Source: Fimbriimonadia bacterium (GTDB taxonomy: Bacteria; Armatimonadota; Fimbriimonadia; Fimbriimonadales; GBS-DC). From it: a stretch of 64,000 bases of DNA. Location of the stretch: assembly GCA_026129765.1 (NCBI GenBank), contig JAHCHP010000006.1, positions 1 through 64,000 of the forward strand. The letters are read 5' to 3'. Each line of letters begins with the position of its first letter. Position 1 is the stretch's first letter. The translations under genes and the position numbers were made by a program. Below are positions 34,719-44,214 of the stretch, piece after piece. Below the pieces are notes generated by a model. The model was not told where the DNA came from. It saw nothing but the letters and a program-made list of their open reading frames with translations, and made no database searches.

Positions 34719-37700
34719 TTACTGGCAAGCTTCTCCAAATGCCAGAAGCACGAGCAACAAATCGATATCATTAACGATACCGTCCTGGTTCACGTCCGCG
34801 CTTTTGTCGTCGGTGCCGAATGCCAACAGAATGGCTAACAGGTCGTCATCGTTGATCGAGCCGTCGCCGTTTACATCCGACGTGCAGGTGACTGACAATA
34901 CGACCCGATCCGGGAAGTAACCGACCGTCCAGCGCGTGCCGTCTGGCGCGTTGGGCAGAACCCAATCGCTGAATTTGCCCACCCGGGCGCGATGAGTCAT
35001 GATGATGAAGCGGTCTCCTAATTGAGGCTGGAAACCATCCAACAGAGCCACTTCCAACACGCCGTCCAGGGTAGCGACGCCGTTAGGAGACGTGCCATTG
35101 ACTGCCACACGATCCCATTGTCCCGCGCTGCGTCCGGCAATCTCCACCAGGTAGGTATTATCCGGTCCCTGCGTATAGTTGCCGTTGATGGTCAAGGTTC
35201 CGGGGGAGTTGCCCGGCGAGAGTTGGGCGTTGTTGCTCAAGACCACCGTGCCATTGATGATCCCCACACCGCTCAAGATGCCGTCTTGGATTTCCATCGG
35301 ACCGCTGTTGACCGTCATCGTTCCATTCACGTTCGTATTCCCTGCGGTCTGCACATATCCACCGGTAGCGCTCATGAAGCAACCGGTATTGACCGCGACG
35401 GTTCCACGATTGTCAAGACGGTTGCCATTGCTAATGAACAGGGTGTGACCGCCTACATCCGCTCGAATCGTCCCGTTGTTGACTAACCGTCCAGTCGCGT
35501 CGATGCTGATCGTTCCCCGCCCGCGAATGGTGTGCGCAGGCGCTTGGGTCAGCGTTTTGTTGGCGGCAACACTCAAAGTTGCCTCTGTATTGGCAGCGTT
35601 CATGATGATGCTGCCTGACGCGCTGAGGGTGGTGTTGTCTAGGAAGGCAAGCGTGGACACTCCAAAGCCGCCCGCCGTATTGACCAGAACCGTGCCTGCA
35701 TTCTGAAAGGGGGAACTGGCGATTTGCAAGGTTCGCCCGTTGACAATTCGTACAGCAGCTTCATTCCGAACGACTTGCAAGGTATTCGTTCCATTTTCAA
35801 CCGTGATAGCAAAGTCTCCTACTGATCTCAGTTTGCCGCCCTGAATGGTGGCATCGCCTTGTAGACGAACCGTGCCGCCATCCGCCAAAATTTCGCCGTT
35901 CGCGCCTTGATTAACTGTGATTCCCACGATATCCAGGAACGAACTATTGGTGGCTTGCATGGTGGCGTTGTTGGTCTTGTTCTTATCGCGCAGGTGCAGG
36001 ACATGCCCGCCCACATCTGCGCTGACTAAGCCGTTATTGACCAAGTTCGCGTTGAGGTGTCCTCGCCCGCGAATGGTATGCGTGGAGGCTTGGGTCAGCG
36101 TGATGCCAGCCGCGGTATCCAGCGTGGCATCGGCGTTCGCAGCATTCATGTCGATGCGACCCGACCCGTTTAAGGTCAGGTTGGCAAGGATTTGTAAGGT
36201 GGAGCCACCAAACCCGCCCGCCGTATTGACCAAAACGCGGTTGTTGTTGGTGAAAGTGCCATTCAACTGCAGCGTTCTTCCATTGACAATACGCAGGTCG
36301 GCTTCATTCAAGATATTGGTGAGGGTATTGGTTCCGTTCTCAATGGAGATGACACTGGAGCCAGTTGAACGCATTTTACCGCCCTGAACGGTGGCATCGC
36401 CTTGTAGACGAACCGTACCGCCATCTGCCAAGAGTTCGCCGTTCGCGCCCTGATTGACCGTAATTCCTACGATGTCCAAGAACGAACTGTTGGTGGCTTG
36501 CATGGTGGCGTTGTTGGTCTTGTTCTTATCGCGCAGGTGCAGGACATGCCCGCCCACATCTGCGCTGACCAAGCCATTATTGATCAAGTTCGCGTTCAAA
36601 TAGCCGCGCCCGCGAATCGTATGCGTGGAGGCTTGGGTCAGTGTGATGCCAGCCGCGGTATCCAGCGTGGCATCGGCGTTTGCAGCATTCATATCGATGC
36701 GTCCCGACCCGTTCATGGTCAGGTTGGCAAGGATTTGCAAGGTGGTTTGCCCGAACCCGCCCGCCGTATTGACCAGTACGCGGTTGTTATTGGTGAAGGT
36801 TCCGCTCAGTTGGAGAATTCTCCCATTGACGATACGCAGGTCGGCTTCATTCAAGATATTGGTGAGGGTATTGGTTCCGTTCTCAATGGAGAAAACTCCT
36901 GAATTAGGCGAGGTGATTTTGCCGCCTATGATGGTGGAACCACCTTGCATGCGGACAGTGGCGTTATTGGCTGCGATTTCGCCGTTTGCGCCTTGTGTTA
37001 TGGTGATGCCCGTAATATCCAGAAAACCGCTGTTGAGAGCGTTCATCAGGGCGTTGTTCGTTTTGTTGTTGCTGAGCAGGTGCAAGACATGTCCACCCAC
37101 ATCGGCGGAAACGAACCCATTATTAACCAAGTTCGCATTAATCTGTCCGCGTCCCGCGATGGAATGTCCCGCTGCATTCGTCAAAATGGCAGCGCCAATG
37201 GTATTGACTTGCGCATCCGCATTCGCTGCGCTCATGCGAACCACTCCTGAACCAGTCAACGAGCTGTTTGCGCTGAACTGCAGTGTCGACGCGCCGAACC
37301 CGCCTGCCGAGTTCACGATAATGATGCCGCTATTGTTTTGCGGCGTCCCCGTTAGGTCTAAGGTCGCGCCATTAACCATATGGAGTTGGGAAGTGGCAGG
37401 AATGTTCAATTGAAGAATAGATGCGCTGCCGTTCTGAACCAGCGTCAAACCGGCGTTGATGAAAATCCGGTCTCCTGCGGCAGGTACGGCTGGCGTGGCA
37501 GGAGAGCAGGCATTACGCCCCCATCCATTCACTCTTAAGGTAACTCCCGGCGAACATTCGCCCTGGTTGCAGAAAGCGAACCAAGCATTGGTGCAGCCCA
37601 CGCCTTGCCAGACAAAATCTTCTGCGCGCGCAGGATGGGAAGCAAGAATCAAAAGGGTGATCGCAGCGCTTAAGGTCGCGCCCGCGCGAAATCGTCTATG

Positions 37701-37742
37701 CGGTTGTTGGAACCGCCGAGTATAGTTGGCTGTTTGAGTCAT
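34719..37742 (-). CDS. Large secreted repeat protein with C-terminal dockerin-like repeats
   Basis: A 1007-residue exported protein. The signal peptide is long (GATLSAAITLLILASHPARA). The body is built from Asn/Thr/Gly-rich beta-helix-like repeats of about 181 residues; two are almost identical and two to three are diverged, each containing VNTAGGFG, NAANADATLDTAAG, TIRGRG and ADVGGHVLHL motifs. An autotransporter-like linker and a beta domain (LDGVLEVALLDGFQPQLGDRF, IMTHRARVG) follow. The last about 50 residues are two Ca-binding dockerin-type repeats (DVNGDGSINDDDLLAILLAFG, then DVNQDGIVNDIDLL). The start at ATG 37742 was chosen because GGAGG is 8 bases upstream. Probable surface adhesin or passenger. 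Confidence 0.75.
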   Translation of the reverse strand: MTQTANYTRRFQQPHRRFRAGATLSAAITLLILASHPARAEDFVWQGVGCTNAWFAFCNQGECSPGVTLRVNGWGRNACSPATPAVPAAGDRIFINAGLTLVQNGSASILQLNIPATSQLHMVNGATLDLTGTPQNNSGIIIVNSAGGFGASTLQFSANSSLTGSGVVRMSAANADAQVNTIGAAILTNAAGHSIAGRGQINANLVNNGFVSADVGGHVLHLLSNNKTNNALMNALNSGFLDITGITITQGANGEIAANNATVRMQGGSTIIGGKITSPNSGVFSIENGTNTLTNILNEADLRIVNGRILQLSGTFTNNNRVLVNTAGGFGQTTLQILANLTMNGSGRIDMNAANADATLDTAAGITLTQASTHTIRGRGYLNANLINNGLVSADVGGHVLHLRDKNKTNNATMQATNSSFLDIVGITVNQGANGELLADGGTVRLQGDATVQGGKMRSTGSSVISIENGTNTLTNILNEADLRIVNGRTLQLNGTFTNNNRVLVNTAGGFGGSTLQILANLTLNGSGRIDMNAANADATLDTAAGITLTQASTHTIRGRGHLNANLVNNGLVSADVGGHVLHLRDKNKTNNATMQATNSSFLDIVGITVNQGANGEILADGGTVRLQGDATIQGGKLRSVGDFAITVENGTNTLQVVRNEAAVRIVNGRTLQIASSPFQNAGTVLVNTAGGFGVSTLAFLDNTTLSASGSIIMNAANTEATLSVAANKTLTQAPAHTIRGRGTISIDATGRLVNNGTIRADVGGHTLFISNGNRLDNRGTVAVNTGCFMSATGGYVQTAGNTNVNGTMTVNSGPMEIQDGILSGVGIINGTVVLSNNAQLSPGNSPGTLTINGNYTQGPDNTYLVEIAGRSAGQWDRVAVNGTSPNGVATLDGVLEVALLDGFQPQLGDRFIIMTHRARVGKFSDWVLPNAPDGTRWTVGYFPDRVVLSVTCTSDVNGDGSINDDDLLAILLAFGTDDKSADVNQDGIVNDIDLLLVLLAFGEACQ
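35980..37070. repeat. In-gene tandem repeat, 543-bp unit
   Basis: The same coding DNA recurs with 543-bp offset: GCTTCATTCAAGATATTGGT starts at 36301 and at 36844 and continues with high identity, differing at scattered third positions. This gives two near-identical 181-residue repeats flanked by diverged copies. Recent duplication or ongoing gene conversion is likely. Confidence 0.8.
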
Positions 37743-37863
37743 GATCATAACCTCCAGATAATCAAGGCTAAAGGGGGCTTTGAATAAGAAAAAGTGGATT
37801 TCGTATTTTCCATACAAAATCCCTGTTTCCCGCCCGCGAAATAGTCAGATTTTAGGACAGTAA

Positions 37864-37881
37864 ATTATAACACGATTTCGA
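37864..37881 (-). promoter_or_regulatory. Promoter core of the large secreted protein gene, shared block
   Basis: Minus-strand TATAAT at 37864-37869 in the block AAATCGTGTTATAAT, the same 15 bases found at 8716 upstream of fibre paralogue 2. A weak TTTGCT lies 15 bp upstream. Confidence 0.5.
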
Positions 37882-38008
37882 TTCAGCAAACCTGCGAGGA
37901 TTCTCGATTACCGCAATTTTACTGGGTATTTTGCAGGGCAGTATTTAGAAAGCGCGAAATGATATTCAGTAAACAAAAAAGGCGCGATTTTAACAGGAGA
38001 ACAACGAA

Positions 38009-38758
38009 ATGAATCCTCAGCAAGCGCTTGAGCTTTTGTGGAGTGAAGCGAAACCAACAGAACGCTTCTTTGACCCGACGAATTATCGTCATTTGCCGTT
38101 GGGCGCGCAGCTCTATCTCCAGCATGCAATGAAGCCCGGCGTGCCTCTTGCGAGGGCAGCGAGGCTGAATATGTCGGGAGAACTGAAATTAAAAGGCTGG
38201 TGTCCCTTTACAGCAGAGCAGGTGATAGTATGGGACCGGGGGTTTGTTTGGAAAGCGGTTGTCAAAATGAAAGGGCTGCCGGTGTCTGGGGCAGACAGTT
38301 TGTTGGCGGGCGAAGGCGCGATGCAGTGGAAGATGTTTGGTTTGATCCCTGTGATGAGCGCATCGGGTCCCAACATCACGCGGTCGGCAGCGGGGCGTGT
38401 GATAGGCGAAGCCACTTGGCTGCCGGGGGTGTTCTGTGATGAATCGACGGTTTGGAACCAAACAGTGGATGACCAGACGCTGCAAGCAACGCTGAAAGTC
38501 TTTGACGAAGAGACCGATTTGACCATGCGTATCGACTCCAGCGGGCGTTTGGAAACGATCCGGTACATGCGCTGGGGGAATCCCGATAACACTGCCTACC
38601 GCGAGGTTGATTTCGGCGGAATTATCGAAGAGGAAAGCCTCTTTGAAGGGGTTACGGTTCCCTCCAAGCTGCGTATTGGCTGGCACTATGGCACGGATCG
38701 CTTTGAACCGGAAGGCGAATTTTTTCGCGGTGTGATTCATGCGATTCGCTACAAATAA
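38009..38758 (+). CDS. DUF6544-family protein
   Basis: A 249-residue protein with the family pattern LPLGAQLYLQHAMKPGVPLARAARLNMSGE near the N terminus, followed by KLKGWCPFTAEQVI and ending in a beta-rich region. No signal peptide or transmembrane segment. The family is widespread with no proven function; members may bind a lipid or hydrophobic ligand (inference). RBS AGGAGA lies 8 bases upstream of ATG 38009. It is monocistronic with 196 bases to the next gene, in which nothing beyond a leader was seen. Confidence 0.65.
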   Translation: MNPQQALELLWSEAKPTERFFDPTNYRHLPLGAQLYLQHAMKPGVPLARAARLNMSGELKLKGWCPFTAEQVIVWDRGFVWKAVVKMKGLPVSGADSLLAGEGAMQWKMFGLIPVMSASGPNITRSAAGRVIGEATWLPGVFCDESTVWNQTVDDQTLQATLKVFDEETDLTMRIDSSGRLETIRYMRWGNPDNTAYREVDFGGIIEEESLFEGVTVPSKLRIGWHYGTDRFEPEGEFFRGVIHAIRYK

Positions 38759-38954
38759 CATTTTAACTCCTATTTCTTGCTCTAATCCATAAAATCTTTT
38801 GAGAAACTTTAGCGAAAATGTTTGCAGGAATAATTGAAGAAAAGATGAATCTCAACGATGTCCAGCGAATCAAGGGATACTGACTCAAGAGGTTTCATCC
38901 GTCTTGAAAACATGAGCCGTTCATGCGAGACGCGAAGACAAGGAGAACCCTCCC

Positions 38955-41567
38955 ATGTATTTTGAACTTCAGTTATCTGCCGATGTCTTTACGCGAATCG
39001 CGCGAAATCGCTTGAAAGCTATTCCGCTCTGTGTTGATCGTGAATTCGACCTGGAAGAACCGCCCGGTTCAGGAAACAAAATTCGTGTGATTGTAGATCG
39101 AGTCGAGATTGGCGACACCACCTTCATTCAACGTGAGCAAACCATCACTTACCAGCCAAGTGGTCTGCCTCAAACGCAGGAGACCGCTTCCCAAAATGTT
39201 TGGATTTTTACGCCCACAAATTTGACTTCCTTTATGGTACCATACCTTCAAATAAAGCAAGAAGTAAAGATTCACCTCGTTAAATCCTCCGATTTGGATG
39301 CCAATGGAGTCAACCCGTCAGCTCCCTTCAAAACTTTGACTCTCTATCCCGTCTTCAATGTCTCGCTGGAACCTGCTAAACCTGGTCAGCAAGGGGGAGG
39401 TCCTCTCGTTCTGTCTTATGATTTAGCGCAGATTGATTTTGGCTTATTAGCCATTGGTATGTCTGAGTCTCAAAGAAAAGAGATTGAACAGTTTATCGCG
39501 AATGTGAAACTTCCTCCCACGATCGTCGATATGGGACCATTGACCACGCTGCTTAAACGCCCAGTGAATGCGATTAACGCGGGGATCAGTTGTGATGTAG
39601 ATCATACTTTTGTCTCTTTGCGAGCGGATTTTGATGTTTATGCCTCTCCCGCCGCGATTTCCGCCCAATTCTTTCAGGCGGGTCCCACCAAATTTCTGGA
39701 AGACAAGGCATGGGCAATGTTGATCGATGCCAATCTGATGAAGCAAGACGCCGTCGCAAAAACCAAAAGCGCGCTTCAATCGTCATCCGATGTCAAGCTT
39801 GTCTCCGGTCCCACTGCCACTTGGAATCCTGCGTCGGTCAAGCTGAGCATAAGCGCAGAAGTGGAACTGATCGATGCCTGCCCCTTTTTCGTTGATGACA
39901 TAGATATGGATGCGGATGTGAATATCGACGCGAGCTTCTCGGTGCCGGCACCGAACACGCTCCGAACCCACTTTCATATTGAAGGCGACCCTTCTAATGG
40001 TGTTGAGGTTTTCTTCTGCGCATTAACGGGCGCGCTGCTATGGCCCTTTATCGGTCCTCTGTTCTTGAAGAAGGAAGATATTGGTGAGGGATTGGGGGCT
40101 TATTTTGGCGGGCTTGCAGGCGGTCCTGTGGTGACGTTTATCGCTTTGATTGCGGCAATCGAATCGGCGGGACTGACCAAGGATATCTCAAGCAGTATGG
40201 GCAGCACCTGCAAGAAGGTGGATGATGAAAACTACCAATGTAATGATGTTTTGAACATGCAAATGAGCCTGGTTCCGAAAGCCAATTCTCGTTTAGACCT
40301 TGAAAAAGTAGCGGGTATCCCCGAAGGGCTCGTTGTCTCGGGAACAATCAGTAACCTGCGTGATTATGCGATTGGCAGCATCGAGTCTGTTCACCTACAG
40401 CCCTTTACATGGCAAATCGTTGGGAGCTGTCGCGGAAATGGGAAAAACAATTTTTCCATTGGAAACCGCGCAAAGATCAGCGTAATGGGGGTTCCGCCCG
40501 CGCAAATGTGCCATGCCTATTTATTAGATGATCCGCAGGGCGAGTTTGCGCTGCAGTTCGCCGAGAATTCCATAACCATTATTCCCCGCTTCAAACCAGC
40601 CTATATCGCTGCCCCCTATCCTTGCCGGATCAGAGTCATAACCCATCTCGGGGTTCGAACGCTGACAATACCGCCTCCTGCTGCTCTTACGAATGAGCAA
40701 GCTCAAGAATTGGATACGGCTCGTCTGCGCGCCATCGCTTCATGTTACTATTGGGAAAAAGTATTTACGCCTGTAGAAAAAATTCAATGGCTGCCAGACC
40801 CGCCCTTTGATAACCGGATGACGATTCAATTCTGGCAGATCGTGGTAAGAGGCATGCAGCGCGAGGAAACCTTACGGGTGGAAGGATTGCAGGACAGAAC
40901 TTTGATGACGGCTCGTCCCTCTCATGCAGGCGTAGCGCATTTGACCTTGATGTTTTCTGGTGAAGACGCGCCCCCGGAGTTATCGATAGAGTTGATGAAC
41001 GCGCAAGTCAAAGAAGGGGAAGAGGAACGCGAAGTCTCTGTTCAGCAAATTCTGTTTGAATGGCGAGCGTCGCTGCCTGCTTTCGGAGAACTGCGCGCGC
41101 TTCGATTTGAGGGAACGGACCGGAACCGGCAATTGGTCATTATCGATTCTGACCGGGCGATGACCTGGAATGTCACTGCCTCAATGGCGCCCGTCTTACT
41201 CAGTTCTTTGTCCCTTGGAGAAACCGAACGACAAGAGACACACATCTTGAGCAGCGGCAAGCGCGTAGGCGATCCCGCATCTCAGGGTTTTTCTCAGGCG
41301 TTGGAACAACTCCAGAAACAGTTCGGCGATGTGGAAGCAGCAGGCAACCCTCGGATAGGAGGGATTAAGGAGACCATTTATATCCGAACGAAACAAAAAA
41401 CCGCGCTCTTCGATCTCTCCTCAGAAAAGGAACCACGCGAAATGCAAACCTATGAAGACCCTGCCTGGTTGGAAGGAGTCGCATTGGGAGGGCATCTTCT
41501 GGCGAAGTACAACCCGACTGCCAACATGGTCGAACTTTACGCGGCGACCGTGATTGAGACGATATGA
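38955..41567 (+). CDS. Unrecognised 870-residue protein
   Basis: No family was recognised. No signal peptide is visible at the N terminus (MYFELQLSADVFTRIARNRLK). The first half is mixed alpha/beta with segments such as PTIVDMGPLTTLLKRPVNA and a long region with beta-strand-like alternation. A hydrophobic Gly-rich stretch around residues 350-400 (FFCALTGALLWPFIGPLFLK, then GGLAGGPVVTFIALIAAIE) could be two membrane-spanning or membrane-inserting hairpin segments. A pair of Cys-containing motifs (TCKKVDDENYQCND) follows. The C-terminal half is beta-rich. RBS AAGGAG lies 8 bases before the ATG. The hydrophobic hairpin in a non-secreted protein suggests a membrane-acting toxin or effector-like possibility, but nothing confirms this. 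Confidence 0.5.
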   Translation: MYFELQLSADVFTRIARNRLKAIPLCVDREFDLEEPPGSGNKIRVIVDRVEIGDTTFIQREQTITYQPSGLPQTQETASQNVWIFTPTNLTSFMVPYLQIKQEVKIHLVKSSDLDANGVNPSAPFKTLTLYPVFNVSLEPAKPGQQGGGPLVLSYDLAQIDFGLLAIGMSESQRKEIEQFIANVKLPPTIVDMGPLTTLLKRPVNAINAGISCDVDHTFVSLRADFDVYASPAAISAQFFQAGPTKFLEDKAWAMLIDANLMKQDAVAKTKSALQSSSDVKLVSGPTATWNPASVKLSISAEVELIDACPFFVDDIDMDADVNIDASFSVPAPNTLRTHFHIEGDPSNGVEVFFCALTGALLWPFIGPLFLKKEDIGEGLGAYFGGLAGGPVVTFIALIAAIESAGLTKDISSSMGSTCKKVDDENYQCNDVLNMQMSLVPKANSRLDLEKVAGIPEGLVVSGTISNLRDYAIGSIESVHLQPFTWQIVGSCRGNGKNNFSIGNRAKISVMGVPPAQMCHAYLLDDPQGEFALQFAENSITIIPRFKPAYIAAPYPCRIRVITHLGVRTLTIPPPAALTNEQAQELDTARLRAIASCYYWEKVFTPVEKIQWLPDPPFDNRMTIQFWQIVVRGMQREETLRVEGLQDRTLMTARPSHAGVAHLTLMFSGEDAPPELSIELMNAQVKEGEEEREVSVQQILFEWRASLPAFGELRALRFEGTDRNRQLVIIDSDRAMTWNVTASMAPVLLSSLSLGETERQETHILSSGKRVGDPASQGFSQALEQLQKQFGDVEAAGNPRIGGIKETIYIRTKQKTALFDLSSEKEPREMQTYEDPAWLEGVALGGHLLAKYNPTANMVELYAATVIETI

Positions 41568-41606
41568 GTTGAAGACACAACAAGCGCGTCAAATGGGTGT
41601 TTTTGC

Positions 41607-44111
41607 TCATTTGGAATCGGAAAGCAACAGCACCGTCACCGAATGAGGCGGGAACTGCCATTCGGCGCGCCAATCCACCGACTCACGGACGATTTTGACG
41701 GCATTGGGGGTCTTCATGGTGTTCACCGCATCGAACCGCTCTGCCTGCATGCGCATCAGGTTGACCTTTTGAGACGGTTCCCATGCCTGCAACTCAAACT
41801 TCACGGTATGTGTTTCGCTCAAACTGCGGTTGATAATGCCAATCGCTAACTGTTTTTTGTCGGGTTGCCATACCGCCGCGATATCCAAGAAGCCCTGCGC
41901 CTCTCCGGGCAGTTGAACCGTTTGACGATGACCTACAAAGTAGGGCGCGTACATTTCAAAAGCAAGATAGGTCGGCGTTTTCAGCACTTGTGTTGGGTCC
42001 ACGCGCAACGCGCCCAGCACATTGACCAATTGCGCCAAGTTTGCCATCGTGACCCGGTCGCCCAGGCGGATCATCGCATGAAACACGCCCGCTGCAAACA
42101 AGCCGTCGCAAAGAGGCGGCTCCTGTTCCAATCCGTTCTGAACCACGGCGTTCGCATACCAAGTGTTCCATTCATCGAATGCGATGGGCAGTGGTTGATT
42201 GGGCATCACCTCCCGGATGATCTCTGCCGTGCGCGTTAACATACGCTCCACATGCGAAGATGCCGTAACGACTCGATGGTAGGTTTCCAGCGGGTCGGCT
42301 TTCGCGTCCGCGCCTTGATAAAAGTGAACCGACAGATAATCGTGATGGCTGCCTGCAATTCGCAGCGCTTTACGGTTCCAATCGCCCCAGCCGCCCTCTT
42401 CTACGCCCACTAAAATCAAGAGGATCTCAGGGTCCACCGCACGCATCGCTTTCGCGAACTCCACCGCCTTCAAGCCATATTTTACCGGGTCTAAATGTCC
42501 CAGTTGCCAGTCGCCGTACATTTCATTGCCCGTTCCCCAGTATCGAACCCGGTAAGGCTCTGGATGTCCGTTTTGCGCGCGCAGGCGTCCCATGGGGGTA
42601 TCCGCGCTGCCGTTGCAATATTCCACCCATTCTGCTGCCATGCGGGGTGTGCCTTCCCCGGCATTGACGCAAATGTAAGGTTCGGTCTGGATCAACCGAC
42701 AGAACTGGATAAACTCGTCGGTGCCAACATCGTTCATATCCCATGCGCCCCAAGCGCGATCCCATCGCGGCGGACGCTTGTCGCGGTCGCCGATCCCCTC
42801 ATGCCAATCATAGCCCGAAACAAAGTTGCCTCCAGGCCAGCGCAGGTTGGGCGGCGCGCACGATTTGACGGTTTCAATCACATCACGACGAAAACCACTT
42901 TGGTGATCTCCGGGCATCAGGGAAGCGCAACCGATGATCAGCGCGCCGGTCCCTTCCACGACGATTTCAAATCGACCCGACTCCTTGAAATTGGTAGGCT
43001 TTAATCGCGCCTGAAAGGTTTGCCAACCCGCTTTGAATTCATGCAGTAATGCCTCTGCGCCGTTCAGTCGCAAACTCAAACGCGTCATCCCGTCGCTCCA
43101 AAAAACAAGCTTTGCTTCATAGTCACAGTCGTTTCTGAGCGAAAAACCGCCTTGCGCGATGCCTGCGCTTCCACCCGACAGCTCTATTTTCTGGGCTTGA
43201 CCGCCTGTGTAGACTTGCGTATGTTCGCTGCTGAACTGGGCTGTGCCAATGGGCTGCCACGATTCGATGACCCCGTTCGCTTGGGGGTTGCCCGCGAATT
43301 TACGGTTGGTTAGCAGTTCTGCCCAGATACCGCCCTGGATGCACCGCCCCAGATGTTCGATGAAATGCCCGTAGATGTGAGCGGAAACGGGAGGGGTGGA
43401 CGAATCGACTTTCAGGGGGACCGTCCATTGGTTGAGACGCTGTTGTGTTTCAACCGGAGTGAGCGCGAGTTGTTCTACTTCTAACTGTAGGGGGCTGGAA
43501 AGCCCTTCCGCAAACGTTTTGCCTATGACCCCCACAAATTGCGGAGGCATCAGGGAGATGATTCGTCCCGCTGAACGCCAAGGCGATTCGGGAGTCTCTT
43601 TAACCCAAAATTGGTATGTATCGCCGCGCTTTTCGATTTTCAGGCGCAACATCCCTTCGGGCATGGGAACCCTCGCCAATCGCGCTTCACCGGTTCGTTC
43701 TAACCACAGTTCCGGTTTGTCTGATCCCGCGAACCGTCTGCTTTGAAAGGGTCCCCAGGCGGCGACCTGTTTGGGCGTGAAACCCACTATCAGTCCCGCA
43801 TGATATTCGCCTGCCGGGTCTACGGATTTGACGCGCAGCCTGCCCTCAAAGTCCCAGTCGCCTAAGGGCGTTTTGGTGGTGAGCATCGGCGCATCCGCGG
43901 CGTTGGTCCAATGATTGAAGCCTCCCTCTTTGGCAGGCGTTTCCAAAACCAACGCGCCCGCCTCCAAACGCGCTTGCGGACCCTGAACGGGTGTCCGCCA
44001 TTCCCAACGCGCATGCAAACGACTCTCCGTGAACTCCTCAATAAACCCTGGTGTTTGTTCCATGTGTCCTAAAATCCCCAAACCGGCTATGAATCCAACA
44101 ATCCACCCCAT
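41607..44111 (-). CDS. GH51 alpha-L-arabinofuranosidase
   Basis: An 834-residue glycoside hydrolase that removes arabinofuranosyl side chains from arabinan and arabinoxylan. An N-terminal beta-sandwich (about residues 20-210) resembles a LamG or carbohydrate-binding domain. The catalytic region carries the GH51 markers AHIYGHFIEHLGRCIQGGIW, acid/base Glu530 in GTGNEMYGDWQLGH and nucleophile Glu647 in IAFDEWNTWY. The start is put at ATG 44111 (MGWIVGFIAGLGI), since the longer frame would overlap the terminator of the upstream gene. The hydrophobic N terminus may be a signal anchor, giving an exported or membrane-bound enzyme. Start somewhat uncertain. Confidence 0.9.
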   Translation of the reverse strand: MGWIVGFIAGLGILGHMEQTPGFIEEFTESRLHARWEWRTPVQGPQARLEAGALVLETPAKEGGFNHWTNAADAPMLTTKTPLGDWDFEGRLRVKSVDPAGEYHAGLIVGFTPKQVAAWGPFQSRRFAGSDKPELWLERTGEARLARVPMPEGMLRLKIEKRGDTYQFWVKETPESPWRSAGRIISLMPPQFVGVIGKTFAEGLSSPLQLEVEQLALTPVETQQRLNQWTVPLKVDSSTPPVSAHIYGHFIEHLGRCIQGGIWAELLTNRKFAGNPQANGVIESWQPIGTAQFSSEHTQVYTGGQAQKIELSGGSAGIAQGGFSLRNDCDYEAKLVFWSDGMTRLSLRLNGAEALLHEFKAGWQTFQARLKPTNFKESGRFEIVVEGTGALIIGCASLMPGDHQSGFRRDVIETVKSCAPPNLRWPGGNFVSGYDWHEGIGDRDKRPPRWDRAWGAWDMNDVGTDEFIQFCRLIQTEPYICVNAGEGTPRMAAEWVEYCNGSADTPMGRLRAQNGHPEPYRVRYWGTGNEMYGDWQLGHLDPVKYGLKAVEFAKAMRAVDPEILLILVGVEEGGWGDWNRKALRIAGSHHDYLSVHFYQGADAKADPLETYHRVVTASSHVERMLTRTAEIIREVMPNQPLPIAFDEWNTWYANAVVQNGLEQEPPLCDGLFAAGVFHAMIRLGDRVTMANLAQLVNVLGALRVDPTQVLKTPTYLAFEMYAPYFVGHRQTVQLPGEAQGFLDIAAVWQPDKKQLAIGIINRSLSETHTVKFELQAWEPSQKVNLMRMQAERFDAVNTMKTPNAVKIVRESVDWRAEWQFPPHSVTVLLLSDSK

Positions 44112-44154
44112 AGGGCTATTCTTTCGGCAATCAGGCTTGCGCTCCTGCGAAAAA

Positions 44155-44183
44155 AAAGAGCGAGGTGAAAACACCTCGCTCTT
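44155..44183 (-). terminator. Rho-independent terminator of the lamin-tail-domain gene
   Basis: A perfect 12-bp stem AAGAGCGAGGTG / CACCTCGCTCTT with a four-base loop, followed on the minus strand by a run of eight T. It lies 32 bases beyond the stop of the 44215 gene. Confidence 0.92.
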
Positions 44184-44214
44184 GCTTAGATAACGACAAT
44201 GAAATCAGATTGCC

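Noticed and set aside
41607..44174. Longer start of the GH51 gene at 44174
   Set aside because: It would place the start within the perfect terminator of the upstream gene; ATG 44111 is after it.
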